Assembly: GCF_001541315.1 (NCBI RefSeq)
Contig: NZ_LMVK01000002.1
Span: 62,001 to 126,000 of the forward strand
Reading direction: 5' to 3'
DNA from: Agrobacterium tumefaciens str. B6
Lineage (GTDB): Bacteria; Pseudomonadota; Alphaproteobacteria; Rhizobiales; Rhizobiaceae
DNA length: 64,000 nt
Shown: positions 35,002-43,592 of the stretch, piece by piece
Layout of the letters: each line of letters starts with the position of its first letter
Position numbering within the stretch: position 1 is the first letter of the stretch
Position numbers and translations under genes: made by a program
The notes under the pieces: model-generated
The model's database searches: none
Told to the model about the DNA's origin: nothing
What the model saw: the letters and a program-made list of their open reading frames with translations, nothing else

Positions 35002-35805
35002 ATGCCATTCTCAGACTACAAGACCGCACTCGTAACCGGCGCATCTTCCGGAATAGGCGCCGCTGTCGTCGAGCGACTTTGCCGTGAAGGGCTGGAAGTG
35101 CATGCGGTCGCCAGAAGTGTGGACGCTCTCAATCAGCTGGCGAAGCGCACGGGCTGTTTCGCACATGCCATAGATGTGACAGACCGGGCGGCGCTCGCGA
35201 AGCTCACCAGTGAGGTGGCGTTCGATGTCCTCGTGAACAATGCCGGTGTCGACCGCCCGAAGAAATTTCTGGAAGCGGATGAGAGTGACATCGATCTCCT
35301 GATCGACGTCAACCTGCGCGCCGTGCTGCATCTCTGCCGCATGGTGGTGCCGGGCATGGTGGCGCGCGATCGCGGCCATGTCATCAACATCTCCTCCATT
35401 GCCGGCAATTATAATTTCGGTGGCAATTCCACCTATCACGCCAGTAAGGCAGGCGTGGCGATGCTGTCCAACCAGCTGCGCATCGATGCTTTCGGCAAAC
35501 GCGTGCGGGTAACGGAAATCTGCCCCGGCCGCGTCGCAACCGACATCTTCAACCATGTTCATGGTGATGATCCGAGCATTCGCGAACGTTTTATCGATGG
35601 TTTCGAGCTGCCGCAGGCCTCCGATATCGCCGATGCAATCGCGTTTGCCATCGCAGCGCCCGTGGCCATGAATATTGGCCACATGGAAATTACCCCGACG
35701 CTTCAGGTCATGGGCGGTCTGCAGACGGCCAAGCCCCAAACGGTTGAAAATCGACCGACTGAAAATAAGGCTGCGGCGGGTGGAGCCGGAGGAAGAGTCG
35801 CGTGA
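35002..35805 (+). CDS. Short-chain dehydrogenase/reductase, first gene of the second acid operon
   Basis: A 267-residue SDR with cofactor loop TGASSGIGAA, NNAG, the catalytic Ser in NISSIAG and YHASK as the Tyr-x3-Lys. The last 30 residues are a low-complexity Ala/Gly/Thr tail. ATG 35002 follows AGGGGAC. It overlaps the permease gene by 4 bases, so the dehydrogenase and an amino-acid-type ABC importer are made together. A dehydrogenase of this type and the L-idonate-dehydrogenase-like enzyme at 39731 could act in sequence on one polyhydroxy acid. Confidence 0.88.
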   Translation: MPFSDYKTALVTGASSGIGAAVVERLCREGLEVHAVARSVDALNQLAKRTGCFAHAIDVTDRAALAKLTSEVAFDVLVNNAGVDRPKKFLEADESDIDLLIDVNLRAVLHLCRMVVPGMVARDRGHVINISSIAGNYNFGGNSTYHASKAGVAMLSNQLRIDAFGKRVRVTEICPGRVATDIFNHVHGDDPSIRERFIDGFELPQASDIADAIAFAIAAPVAMNIGHMEITPTLQVMGGLQTAKPQTVENRPTENKAAAGGAGGRVA

Positions 35806-36509
35806 GCGGTTTTGACCTCTGGGCAATTCTGAACAATGCGGACTACGTCTCGATGTTTTTGCATGGCATCCAGATGACGTTCATCATCTATGCCGGCTCA
35901 TGGCTGCTTGCCATGTCGCTCGCCATCGTGCTGCTTGCCATCCGCCTGTCGCCTTTCCGCTTCGGTGATCCGCTGGTGGCGGCCTATGTGTCCTATCACC
36001 GCAACGTGCCGACGCTGGTGCAGCTGATGCTGTGGTATTTCGGCGTGTTCACGCTGCTGCCGAGCGGACTGGCCAGCTGGCTTTCGAGCCATAATGCCGA
36101 AGCGATCTTCGCCATTATCGGTCTCGGTCTTTGTCAGGCTGCATATTTCAGCGAGGATCTGCGCTCCGGCGTTCGTTCGATCAATCCCGGCCAGATGGAG
36201 GCCGCACGTGCGCTCGGGCATAGCTATGTCTCGGCCATGCGTTTCGTCATCATGCCGCAGGGCGTTCGCAATGCGCTGCCGCCGCTGATCAATCACAGCA
36301 CGTCCCTCTTCAAGAACAGCAGTCTCGGCGTTCTGATCGGTGCACCGGAACTGACCCATGCCGTCAAGGAAGTCGAGAATCTGAGTTTCCGGACATTTGA
36401 GGTCTATCTGGTCGCCACCGTGCTTTATCTGTTCTTCTCGCTGCTGATCATGGGTCTTGGAGCCTATATCTCCATGCGCGCCGATCCTCTCCGGAGGGCA
36501 CGGGCATGA
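35802..36509 (+). CDS. ABC importer permease, polar-amino-acid (HisM/GlnP) type, 1
   Basis: A 235-residue inner-membrane permease of the PAAT family starting with GTG. It has five predicted membrane spans and the coupling loop PGQMEAARALGHSYVSAMRFVIMPQG. Its stop overlaps the second permease by 4 bases. Importers of this family carry amino acids, opines or, in rhizobia, some sugar acids. The neighbours here are dehydrogenases and an aldolase, not amino-acid enzymes. Confidence 0.92.
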   Translation: MSGFDLWAILNNADYVSMFLHGIQMTFIIYAGSWLLAMSLAIVLLAIRLSPFRFGDPLVAAYVSYHRNVPTLVQLMLWYFGVFTLLPSGLASWLSSHNAEAIFAIIGLGLCQAAYFSEDLRSGVRSINPGQMEAARALGHSYVSAMRFVIMPQGVRNALPPLINHSTSLFKNSSLGVLIGAPELTHAVKEVENLSFRTFEVYLVATVLYLFFSLLIMGLGAYISMRADPLRRARA

Positions 36510-37267
36510 TCCACGACATGATCGCAATCATCCAGGATTACTGGCTGCTGCTCCTCATCGGCCAATATCCCAACGGGCCGCTCGGCGGGCTTGCCAACAC
36601 GCTTATCCTGTCGGCGCTCAGCATCGCGCTCGCCTTTCCCGTCAGCATCCTGATGGCGCTGGCACGGCTGTCGAAATGGCGGCCCCTGCGCTGGCCGGTC
36701 ACTGCCGTGGGCTATTTCACCCGCGGCGTGCCGCTGCTGATGCTCATTCTCTGGAGCTATTTTCTCGTTCCGCTCTGGACCGGCGCCGACGTGCCGAGCT
36801 TTGTCACCATGCTGACCACGCTCGTCATCTATCAGGGCGCTTTCATGAGCGAAGTCGTGCGCGCCGGCATCGTATCGCTGGGCACGGGGCAGATGGATGC
36901 GGCGCGGGCGCTCGGCCACGGCTATTTCAGCGCGATGCGTTACATCATCCTGCCGCAGGCGCTCTACAACATGATCCCGAGCCTGATCTCGACCTTCGTA
37001 TCCACCATCAAGGACACGACCCTCGGCTACGTCATCAATGTGCCTGACCTGACCTTTGCGGCGAACCAGGTGAACAACCAACTCCTGACCCAACCCTTCC
37101 AGGTCTTCCTCATTCTGGCGCTGGTCTATTACATCATCTGCTGGTCGCTCACCCAAGTCGCCAATCTTCTCGAGCGCCGCATCGCCCGCCGGCGCGCCGG
37201 CCCGCGCGGCAAGCTTGCCGTTGACACCGCACCGGCCCCCGCCAATATCGTTACGGAGCAGCTATGA
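36506..37267 (+). CDS. ABC importer permease, polar-amino-acid type, 2
   Basis: A 253-residue partner permease with five membrane spans and the coupling loop [28 protein letters not shown] 40-residue hydrophilic C-terminal tail follows the last membrane segment. Both ends of the gene overlap neighbours by 4 bases, so it is part of one tightly packed transporter unit. Confidence 0.92.
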   Translation: MIHDMIAIIQDYWLLLLIGQYPNGPLGGLANTLILSALSIALAFPVSILMALARLSKWRPLRWPVTAVGYFTRGVPLLMLILWSYFLVPLWTGADVPSFVTMLTTLVIYQGAFMSEVVRAGIVSLGTGQMDAARALGHGYFSAMRYIILPQALYNMIPSLISTFVSTIKDTTLGYVINVPDLTFAANQVNNQLLTQPFQVFLILALVYYIICWSLTQVANLLERRIARRRAGPRGKLAVDTAPAPANIVTEQL

Positions 37268-38028
37268 CCGCGCCAGTTTCCGCCACTCAGGACTACACCA
37301 TCACGCTTTCGCAAGTCTGCAAAAGCTATGGCGATTATCAGGTGCTCAAGGATGTCAACGAAAACGTCACCCGTGGCGAGGTCGTGGTCATCTGTGGGCC
37401 GTCGGGTTCCGGCAAGTCCACCCTTATCCGCACGATCAACCGTCTGGAGGAGATCAGCAGCGGCTCGATCATGCTGGATGGCAGGAACATCCATGCCCAG
37501 ATGCGCGCCAAGGAGCTGAATGGGCTGCGCAGCCGGGTGGGCTTCGTCTTCCAGAGCTTCAACCTCTTCCCGCATCTTTCGGTGGTGGAAAATGTCTCCA
37601 TGTCACCGATCCGGGTGAAGGGTGTTTCCCCGGCGGTTGCGCATGAAAAGGCGCTGAAGCTTCTCGATCGCGTCGGCCTTGCCGACAAGGCCGGTTCCTA
37701 TCCCGCCCAGCTTTCCGGCGGCCAGCAGCAGCGCGTCGCCATTGCGCGGGCGCTCGCCATGGAGCCGCCGGTCATGCTGTTCGACGAGCCGACCTCAGCG
37801 CTCGATCCGGAAATGGTCGGTGAGGTGCTCGCCGTCATGAAGAGCCTCGCTGCCGAAGGCATGACCATGCTCTGCGTCACCCATGAAATGGGCTTTGCCC
37901 GTGAAGTGGCCGACCGCATCTGGTTCATCGATGCCGGGCGCATTCTCGAAACCGCGAAACCGGACGAGTTTTTCAAAAATCCGCAACATCCGCGTGCCCA
38001 GCGGTTTCTTGCCGATCTGAGACACTAG
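37264..38028 (+). CDS. ABC importer ATPase, polar-amino-acid (GlnQ) type
   Basis: A 254-residue ATPase with Walker [11 protein letters not shown]-loop [11 protein letters not shown], signature [15 protein letters not shown], Walker [13 protein letters not shown] and switch VTHEMGFA. The length and the [14 protein letters not shown] ending are typical of GlnQ/HisP. It energises the two permeases upstream. The binding-protein gene follows after 33 bases. Confidence 0.96.
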   Translation: MTAPVSATQDYTITLSQVCKSYGDYQVLKDVNENVTRGEVVVICGPSGSGKSTLIRTINRLEEISSGSIMLDGRNIHAQMRAKELNGLRSRVGFVFQSFNLFPHLSVVENVSMSPIRVKGVSPAVAHEKALKLLDRVGLADKAGSYPAQLSGGQQQRVAIARALAMEPPVMLFDEPTSALDPEMVGEVLAVMKSLAAEGMTMLCVTHEMGFAREVADRIWFIDAGRILETAKPDEFFKNPQHPRAQRFLADLRH

Positions 38029-38061
38029 GACCCAACCTCTATAATAACAGGGAGAACTGAA

Positions 38062-38898
38062 ATGAACTGGAAGTGCATTACTCTTACCGCCGTATTGGCG
38101 ACCTCGGCTGCGGTCATTCCGGCCAAGGCGGATCAACTCGATACGATCATTGCGAACAAGACGCTGCGTTGCGCGACATTCGCCGACGTCCCGCCTTTCG
38201 CCTCGCCGGATCCGAAGACACGCGAAATGGCCGGCTTCGACGTCGATCTGTGCGGCGCTATCGCCAAGGAACTGGGCGTCAAGGCCGAGATCAAGCCGGT
38301 GTCGGTCGAAGCGCGCGTTCCAGAAGTCAAGCTCGGCCGCGTCGATCTCTCGGTGGCGAACCTTGCCTATACCCAGAGCCGCGCCGAACAGATCCAGTTC
38401 AGCGATCCCTATTATCTGGCTAAGGAAATGCTGATCGTTCCGGTCGACGACCCCGGCACCAAGAAGTCCGATTTCGTCGGCCAGCGCATCGCTTCCAGCA
38501 AGGGCTCGACGTCGGAACTCTCCGTCAAGCTCAACAAGTCCGAGCCGCTGACGTTCCAGGATACGGCGTCCGCCTATCTCGCCGTGCAGCAGGGCAAGGC
38601 GCGCGGCATCGTTGGCAACACCATGACGATGACCAAGTTCGTCAACGAATCCAAGACCAAGGGCAAGCAGATGCGCATGATCGAAGAGCCGATGCTCTTC
38701 CAGCCGATCGGCATTGGCATGGCCAAGGACAATCCCGCGCTGACGGCCAAGATCAACGAGATTCTCCGCAAGCTCGATGCGGATGGCGAGATCAACCGCA
38801 TCTGGGACAAGTGGCTTGGCCCGAACACCGAATACAAGATGACGCGCACCGACAAGGTCGTGCCTCTTTCCGAATTGAAGTTCGATCCGATCCCCTGA
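38062..38898 (+). CDS. ABC importer binding protein, amino-acid family 3
   Basis: A 278-residue periplasmic binding protein with signal peptide (residues 1-23, cleavage after AKA). The mature protein shows the family-3 pattern: LRCATFADVPPFASPD, GFDVDLCGAIAKELGVKAEI and SVANLAYTQSRAEQIQFSDPYY. The Arg of the SRAEQ stretch and Asp near the C-terminal lobe normally grip the alpha-amino and carboxyl groups. It is the receptor of the importer encoded upstream. GGGAGAACTG precedes the start, and a strong hairpin follows the stop. Confidence 0.93.
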   Translation: MNWKCITLTAVLATSAAVIPAKADQLDTIIANKTLRCATFADVPPFASPDPKTREMAGFDVDLCGAIAKELGVKAEIKPVSVEARVPEVKLGRVDLSVANLAYTQSRAEQIQFSDPYYLAKEMLIVPVDDPGTKKSDFVGQRIASSKGSTSELSVKLNKSEPLTFQDTASAYLAVQQGKARGIVGNTMTMTKFVNESKTKGKQMRMIEEPMLFQPIGIGMAKDNPALTAKINEILRKLDADGEINRIWDKWLGPNTEYKMTRTDKVVPLSELKFDPIP

Positions 38899-38947
38899 GC
38901 TTCGGCTCAGCCTCGGCCATCATTCCATCCATTCAACACCATCATCG

Positions 38948-38970
38948 GTCGGCGAGACGTTCTCGCCGAC
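38948..38970 (+). promoter_or_regulatory. Intercistronic hairpin after the binding-protein gene
   Basis: GTCGGCGAG (38948-38956) and CTCGCCGAC (38962-38970) form a perfect 9-bp stem around ACGTT, followed by GGTTTC. It lies between the binding-protein and RraA-family genes and could stabilise the upstream mRNA or stop part of the transcripts. Confidence 0.6.
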
Positions 38971-38992
38971 GGTTTCAACGTGGGAGGTTTTC

Positions 38993-39667
38993 ATGATCCA
39001 CATTAAAGATATCGCGCAGCGTCCGGCCAAGGCGGATGTCGAAGCCCTAGCCAAATTCTCTCCCGCCACGATTCATGAGGCGCAGGGACGTCGCGGCGCA
39101 TTGTCATCCCGGCTGAAGCCGGTCGATTATCGCATGAAGCTCTGCGGTCCGGCCTTCACGGTTAAATGTGCGCCGCGCGACAACATCATGCTGCAGCTTG
39201 CCATCAACTATGCCAAGCCGGGCGACATCATCGTCGTTTCCGCCGGCGAATATGAAGAAGCCGGTTCGTTCGGCGACGTCCTCGCCAATGCCTGCCTCGC
39301 AAAGGGTATTGGCGGCCTGGTGACCGATACCGGCGTGCGCGACACGCTGCAGCTACGAGACCTCGGTTTCCCGGTCTTCTCGCTCAGCGTCTGCATCAAG
39401 GGCACGGTCAAGGAGACCATTGCCGCGGTCAATGATCAGGTGATCGTTGGTGGCGAGATCATCAATCCGGGCGATATTATCGTCGGTGATGCCGACGGGC
39501 TGGTGGTCGTCAGACGCGATGAAGCGCAGGAAGCGGCCAAGCTTTCGCAGGCCCGCGAAGATGCCGAGGCGGGCTACATCGAAGCCTACAAGCAGGGCAA
39601 GTCAGTGATCGAGGTCAGCAAGCTCGAGGCCGTGCTGAAAGCCAAGGGCCTCGTGGTCGATATCTGA
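38993..39667 (+). CDS. RraA/HMG-aldolase-family protein (copy 2)
   Basis: A 224-residue paralogue of the protein at 29397. The two share the start pattern RPxxADxEAxxKFSPATIHEAQG, the catalytic Arg-Asp (TDTGVRDTLQLRDLGFPVFS) and GGEIINPGDIIVGDADGLVVV. This copy again has the size of an aldolase rather than of RNase-E inhibitor. GGGAGG precedes the start. It lies between an amino-acid-type ABC importer and a sugar-acid dehydrogenase, suggesting cleavage or decarboxylation of a 4-hydroxy-2-oxo acid made by the dehydrogenases. Confidence 0.86.
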   Translation: MIHIKDIAQRPAKADVEALAKFSPATIHEAQGRRGALSSRLKPVDYRMKLCGPAFTVKCAPRDNIMLQLAINYAKPGDIIVVSAGEYEEAGSFGDVLANACLAKGIGGLVTDTGVRDTLQLRDLGFPVFSLSVCIKGTVKETIAAVNDQVIVGGEIINPGDIIVGDADGLVVVRRDEAQEAAKLSQAREDAEAGYIEAYKQGKSVIEVSKLEAVLKAKGLVVDI

Positions 39668-39730
39668 GAAATCCGGGGAATGGCCTGGCGGCATTAGCCG
39701 CCATGCCGAACCCTCATGGGAGGAGAGACT

Positions 39731-40762
39731 ATGAAAGCGGTTGTCATCCACGCGGCGAAGGATCTGCGGATCGAGGAACGGCCGGACGAACAGCCCGGCC
39801 CGGGACAGGTCGAGGTCGCCATCGAGGCGGGCGGCATCTGCGGCTCCGACCTGCATTATTACAATCACGGCGGTTTCGGCACCGTGCGCGTGCGTGAGCC
39901 GATGATCCTTGGCCATGAGGTGGCCGGTACCATCAAGGCTTTGGGAGAGGGGGTTTCCGGTCTGGCTGTTGGCGACCGTGTTGCCGTATCGCCGAGCCGG
40001 CCCTGCAACCATTGCGAATTCTGCCTGAAGGGTCAGCAGAACCAGTGCCTGAACATGCGCTTTTATGGCTCCGCCATGCCCATGCCGCATATTCAGGGTG
40101 CATTCCGCCAGCGCCTCGTCGCCGAAGCATACCAGTGCCACAAGGTGCGGGATGGCATCTCCATCCATGAAGCGGCCATGGCCGAACCCTTCGCGGTAAC
40201 GCTGCATGGTGTCAACCGCGCTGGCGCATTGACCGACAAACGTGTTCTGGTCACCGGCTGTGGGCCGATCGGTGCGTTGGCGATCATTGCCGCCCGTGCT
40301 CATGGGGCTCGGGAAATCGTCGCGACCGACATCATGGATGCGGTTCTGCAAAAGGCGCTCGCCATCGGCGCCGACCGCGTCATCAATGTGGCGAGCGACC
40401 CGGATGCGCTCTCCGCCTATTCGGCAAACAAGGGTTATTTCGACGTTCAGTTCGAGGCGTCCGGAAATGAAAGAGCCGTCCGTTCGGGTCTCGAAGCGCT
40501 GAAACCCCGCTCTACCGTGGTTCAGCTTGGCCTCGGCGGCGATGTGTCCATTCCGCAGAATATGGTGGTTGCCAAGGAAATCGAGATGAAGGGCACGTTC
40601 CGGTTCCATGAGGAATTCGGACTTGCCGTCGATTTCATCAACCAGCGCCGTGTCGACCTGAAGCCCCTGCTGACCGGAACCTTTCCATTGGAAGAAGCGG
40701 TTGCGGCATTTGAGGCCGCGGGTGACAGAAGCAGGTCGATGAAGGTTCAACTCGCCTTTTAA
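39731..40762 (+). CDS. Zinc-dependent alcohol dehydrogenase, L-idonate 5-dehydrogenase-like
   Basis: A 343-residue medium-chain dehydrogenase. The catalytic zinc is held by Cys in GGICGSDLHYY, His in LGHEVAG and a later Glu, and the structural zinc by the four-Cys loop PCNHCEFCLKGQQNQC. The NAD loop is VTGCGPIGALA. SDLHYYNHGGFG and AFRQRLVAEAYQCHK resemble L-idonate 5-dehydrogenase (IdnD). It would oxidise a sugar acid or polyol. The ATG at 39731 follows GGAGGAGAG. It ends the second acid operon and is followed by a terminator. Confidence 0.87.
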   Translation: MKAVVIHAAKDLRIEERPDEQPGPGQVEVAIEAGGICGSDLHYYNHGGFGTVRVREPMILGHEVAGTIKALGEGVSGLAVGDRVAVSPSRPCNHCEFCLKGQQNQCLNMRFYGSAMPMPHIQGAFRQRLVAEAYQCHKVRDGISIHEAAMAEPFAVTLHGVNRAGALTDKRVLVTGCGPIGALAIIAARAHGAREIVATDIMDAVLQKALAIGADRVINVASDPDALSAYSANKGYFDVQFEASGNERAVRSGLEALKPRSTVVQLGLGGDVSIPQNMVVAKEIEMKGTFRFHEEFGLAVDFINQRRVDLKPLLTGTFPLEEAVAAFEAAGDRSRSMKVQLAF

Positions 40763-40784
40763 CAGGCGCCGTTCCCCGCTGTCG

Positions 40785-40819
40785 AAACGGCCGCAGGAAG
40801 ATTTCGATTGCGGCCGTTT
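40785..40819. terminator. Bidirectional terminator hairpin
   Basis: AAACGGCCGCA (40785-40795) pairs perfectly with TGCGGCCGTTT (40809-40819). It lies between the converging dehydrogenase (plus) and MarR-GNAT (minus) genes. The stem ends in AAA/TTT on both strands, as expected of a two-way terminator. Confidence 0.75.
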
Positions 40820-40835
40820 ACGCGCGGTTGAAAGA

Positions 40836-41777
40836 TCATTCGGGCCGTGGCCGGACGAAGCGCTGTTCCAGCACCTCGCTTCCCCATTGGCTGCCCGGAT
40901 GTTCCTCGACACATGCGAAACCATGGGCTTCGTAAAGGTGTCGCGCGGCCAAAAGGCCGTTGAATGTCCAGAGGTGGGTCTCGGCAAACCCTCTTTCATC
41001 AACGAAGGCCAACGCAGTCTCCAGCAGCCTGCGTCCCACACCGCCACCGCGTACGCCGTCATCAACGATGAACCAGCGCAGATGCGCAATATCCGCTCCG
41101 AGATCTTCACCATCGATAGCGACGGAGCCGATGATCTCCTGTCCGCGCATTGCGACCCAGATCGCATTCTTCGGGCTTTCGAGCCGGTTGCAGAAAGCCG
41201 CGAGGCCTTCGGCCACGACGGATTCGAAACGCTGGCCGAAACCGGATGTCCGGGCGTAATAAAGCGCATGCATCTGCGTGATACGGGCAATGATACCCGG
41301 CCTGTACCCCTCCTGGATCTCTATGGAGGGAGCAACGGTATCGGTCCGGTCTCCCAGCGCATCGGCGTAAAGACGGAGCCCTTGGAGGATCGTGTGGGCA
41401 TCCGCCGACGTAAGCTGCGTCAGGGCGTCGGAGACCTGCCGGTTCGCAAAGCCGTGAATGGCGCCCACCTTCTCCTGCCCTTTCCCCGTCAGACGCAACC
41501 GCTTGATACGGCTATCCTCCTCATCCGTTTCTTCGCGAACATCGCCGGAAAGCACGAGCTTGCGCAGCATGCGGCTGACACTCGATTTTTCAAGCCGCAG
41601 CAGCTTTCCCAGATCCCGCGCCGTGATGTTGGGGCATGTCTCGATCTCGATCAGTGCATGCACGGCGGAGGGCGGCAGATCGGTGCCGGCAAAATCTCCG
41701 CCCATGAAGCCGAGTTCGCGGACGAGCCGGCGCGAGGTGGAGCGGATATCGCTTACGGGGAAAGGTTGCTGGGACAC
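40836..41777 (-). CDS. Fusion of a MarR-type DNA-binding domain and a GNAT acetyltransferase
   Basis: A 313-residue two-domain protein. Residues about 8-150 are a MarR winged helix (TARDLGKLLRLEKSSVSRMLRKLVLSGDVREETDEEDSRIKRLRLTGKG), and about 165-310 are a GNAT N-acetyltransferase with the acetyl-CoA loop DDGVRGGGVGRRLL. It starts at GTG 41777. A perfect dyad lies 15 bases upstream, suggesting autoregulation. Such fusions couple detection of a ligand with its acetylation; the ligand is unknown. It converges on the L-idonate-dehydrogenase-like gene and diverges from a small membrane protein. Confidence 0.88.
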   Translation of the reverse strand: MSQQPFPVSDIRSTSRRLVRELGFMGGDFAGTDLPPSAVHALIEIETCPNITARDLGKLLRLEKSSVSRMLRKLVLSGDVREETDEEDSRIKRLRLTGKGQEKVGAIHGFANRQVSDALTQLTSADAHTILQGLRLYADALGDRTDTVAPSIEIQEGYRPGIIARITQMHALYYARTSGFGQRFESVVAEGLAAFCNRLESPKNAIWVAMRGQEIIGSVAIDGEDLGADIAHLRWFIVDDGVRGGGVGRRLLETALAFVDERGFAETHLWTFNGLLAARHLYEAHGFACVEEHPGSQWGSEVLEQRFVRPRPE

Positions 41778-41791
41778 GGTTGATCCATTAT

Positions 41792-41808
41792 GGTTGCATC
41801 ATGCAACC
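41792..41808. promoter_or_regulatory. 17-bp palindrome GGTTGCATCATGCAACC, MarR-type operator
   Basis: Two exact 8-bp arms around one central base, 15 bases upstream of the MarR-GNAT start and about 200 bases before the divergent small gene. Length and symmetry match a MarR-family binding site. The rest of 41809-42011 holds no recognisable gene. Confidence 0.7.
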
Positions 41809-42011
41809 GTAATCACATTCTGCTTCGCTTGCCAAGATTGCTGCCAACGTAAAAGGCTGGCTTTCTCTGCAAAAGCGGGCAATCTGCTCTCCCGGTCGCC
41901 GACAATGGTGGCTAAACCGATATCATCGGCAAGATGGATGGTCGCTGAGACCGTACGGTGGAATTTCCTGGCCGCGTTCGCGGCAGTTGATTATCCGGCT
42001 ATGGAGCAGGC

Positions 42012-42356
42012 ATGCCCGACACGCCCCGATTTTTCCGCTATGCGGTTTTAGCCGCCATGTTTCCCGTGGCCGTCCTCGGCCTGGTGGCGACTCCGAACGA
42101 ATATCGCGCCATCGGCATGGAGGCTGTCGATTGCGACGGCCCCATATCCGTTCTGATTGCCGCCGTGCCGGCGCTTGCGGTCTATGCAATTATCGGCTGG
42201 ATGTTTCTCTCCGGAGCCAAACGCCATCGGGCGCTGATTTCAGCCTGTTTTTGTGGACTTGTGTGCCTGGCGCTCGTCTGGAATATCGGCATGGCGCTTC
42301 AGGAGCAGCGACGAAACGCGGCTGAAATGGCATGCGGTTTCAGTGGTCGATTGTGA
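42012..42356 (+). CDS. Small membrane protein of unknown function
   Basis: A 114-residue protein with about three hydrophobic segments (about 11-27, 45-67, 77-96), the last followed by a basic, Gln-rich tail (QEQRRNAAEMAC). I do not recognise a family. Start ATG 42012 lies after GGAGCAGGC. It is divergent from the MarR-GNAT gene and may be controlled by the palindrome at 41792. It converges on the hydroxyacid oxidase gene. Confidence 0.55.
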   Translation: MPDTPRFFRYAVLAAMFPVAVLGLVATPNEYRAIGMEAVDCDGPISVLIAAVPALAVYAIIGWMFLSGAKRHRALISACFCGLVCLALVWNIGMALQEQRRNAAEMACGFSGRL

Positions 42357-42396
42357 CCGCGCTCCGCTCAAGTCCTTCTGTAACCGTCCTGCCTGC

Positions 42397-43542
42397 TCAA
42401 CGGAACCGAAGGTTTCGGCGTGTAAGCTGATCGACGGAGGTGCAGCCCATCAGCTTCATGCCGCGCTCGATTTCGATACGCATCAGCTCAAGCGCCCGTT
42501 CCACGCCCGGTTGCCCGGCGGCGGCAAGGGGGAAAAGGTAATAGCGGCCGAGCCCCACGGCTTTCGCGCCGAGAGACAGTGCTTTCAGAACATGGGTGCC
42601 GCGCTGCACGCCGCCATCCATCATCACGTCGATCCGGTCGCCGACCGCATCGACGATCTCGGCCAGTTGATCGAAGGCGCTGCGGGAGCCATCGAGCTGG
42701 CGCCCGCCGTGATTGGAAAGCACAATGCCGCTGCAGCCGATTTCCACGGCGCGTCTGGCGTCATCCACCGACATGATGCCTTTAAGGCAGAACGGCCCGC
42801 CCCATTCGCGCACCATCTGCGCCACATCGTCCCAGTTCATCGAAGGGTCGAGCATGTCGGTGAAATAGCGGCTGATGGAAAGAGCGCCGCCGTCCATTTT
42901 GATGTGGTCATCGAGCTGCGGCAGGCTGAAGCGCTCATGTGTAAGGTAATTGATGCCCCAGGCCGGCTTGATGGCGAATTGCGCGATGCCGGAAAGATTG
43001 AGCTTGAACGGAATGGCAAAGCCGGTGCGTTTGTCGCGCTCGCGGTTGCCGCCGGTGATGCTGTCCACGGTCAGCATCATCGTCTCAACGCCGGCGCTCT
43101 TGGCGCGCGCCATCATATCGCGGTTGAGGCCGCGGTCCTTGTGGAAATAGAACTGATAGACCTGCGGGCCGCCGCTGATCCGGCGCGCTTCTTCCAGGCT
43201 CGTGGTGCCGAGCGAAGAGACGCCGAACATCGTGCCGTATTTCCCTGCCGCTGCCGCAACCGCCCGTTCCCCTTGATGATGGAAAAGGCGTTGCAGCGCC
43301 GTCGGGGAACAATAGACCGGCATGGAGAGCTTCTGCCCCATGACGGTGACCGACATATCCACATCTGCCACGCCCCGCAGCACATCGGGAACGAGATCGC
43401 ATTTTTCGAAGGCGGCCGTGTTTCTCCGATACGTCACCTCGTCATCGGCAGCGCCGTCTATGTAATTGAAGATCGGTCCGGGAAGACGCTGTTTGGCCAT
43501 GCGGCGAAAATCGTGGAAATTATAGCAGTCTTTGAGTTGCAT
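42397..43542 (-). CDS. FMN-dependent alpha-hydroxy-acid dehydrogenase (L-lactate dehydrogenase LldD type)
   Basis: A 381-residue TIM-barrel flavoenzyme oxidising an L-2-hydroxy acid to the 2-oxo acid. The N-terminal NFHDFRRMAKQRLPGPIFNYIDGAADDE is typical, with catalytic His and Arg in VLSNHGGRQLDGSRS and the FMN-binding DGGVQRG and GRYYLF stretches. It is the last gene of the minus-strand oligosaccharide locus, 50 bases after the acyltransferase-fusion gene, with a 16-bp palindrome in that gap. It may also be transcribed alone. A matching D-lactate-type dehydrogenase lies at the other end of the locus (57115). Confidence 0.9.
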   Translation of the reverse strand: MQLKDCYNFHDFRRMAKQRLPGPIFNYIDGAADDEVTYRRNTAAFEKCDLVPDVLRGVADVDMSVTVMGQKLSMPVYCSPTALQRLFHHQGERAVAAAAGKYGTMFGVSSLGTTSLEEARRISGGPQVYQFYFHKDRGLNRDMMARAKSAGVETMMLTVDSITGGNRERDKRTGFAIPFKLNLSGIAQFAIKPAWGINYLTHERFSLPQLDDHIKMDGGALSISRYFTDMLDPSMNWDDVAQMVREWGGPFCLKGIMSVDDARRAVEIGCSGIVLSNHGGRQLDGSRSAFDQLAEIVDAVGDRIDVMMDGGVQRGTHVLKALSLGAKAVGLGRYYLFPLAAAGQPGVERALELMRIEIERGMKLMGCTSVDQLTRRNLRFR

Positions 43543-43562
43543 CTGTTACCCGACCGGTCCGG

Positions 43563-43578
43563 TTTGAAAGCTTTCAAA
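43563..43578. promoter_or_regulatory. Palindrome TTTGAAAGCTTTCAAA before the FMN hydroxyacid-oxidase gene
   Basis: A perfect 16-bp dyad, 20 bases upstream of the start at 43542. It resembles operators of LacI-family repressors (GAAAGC-type half-sites). No LacI-family gene is in the window, so the regulator would be encoded elsewhere. Confidence 0.5.
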
Positions 43579-43592
43579 AGAGTATCGGAAAC

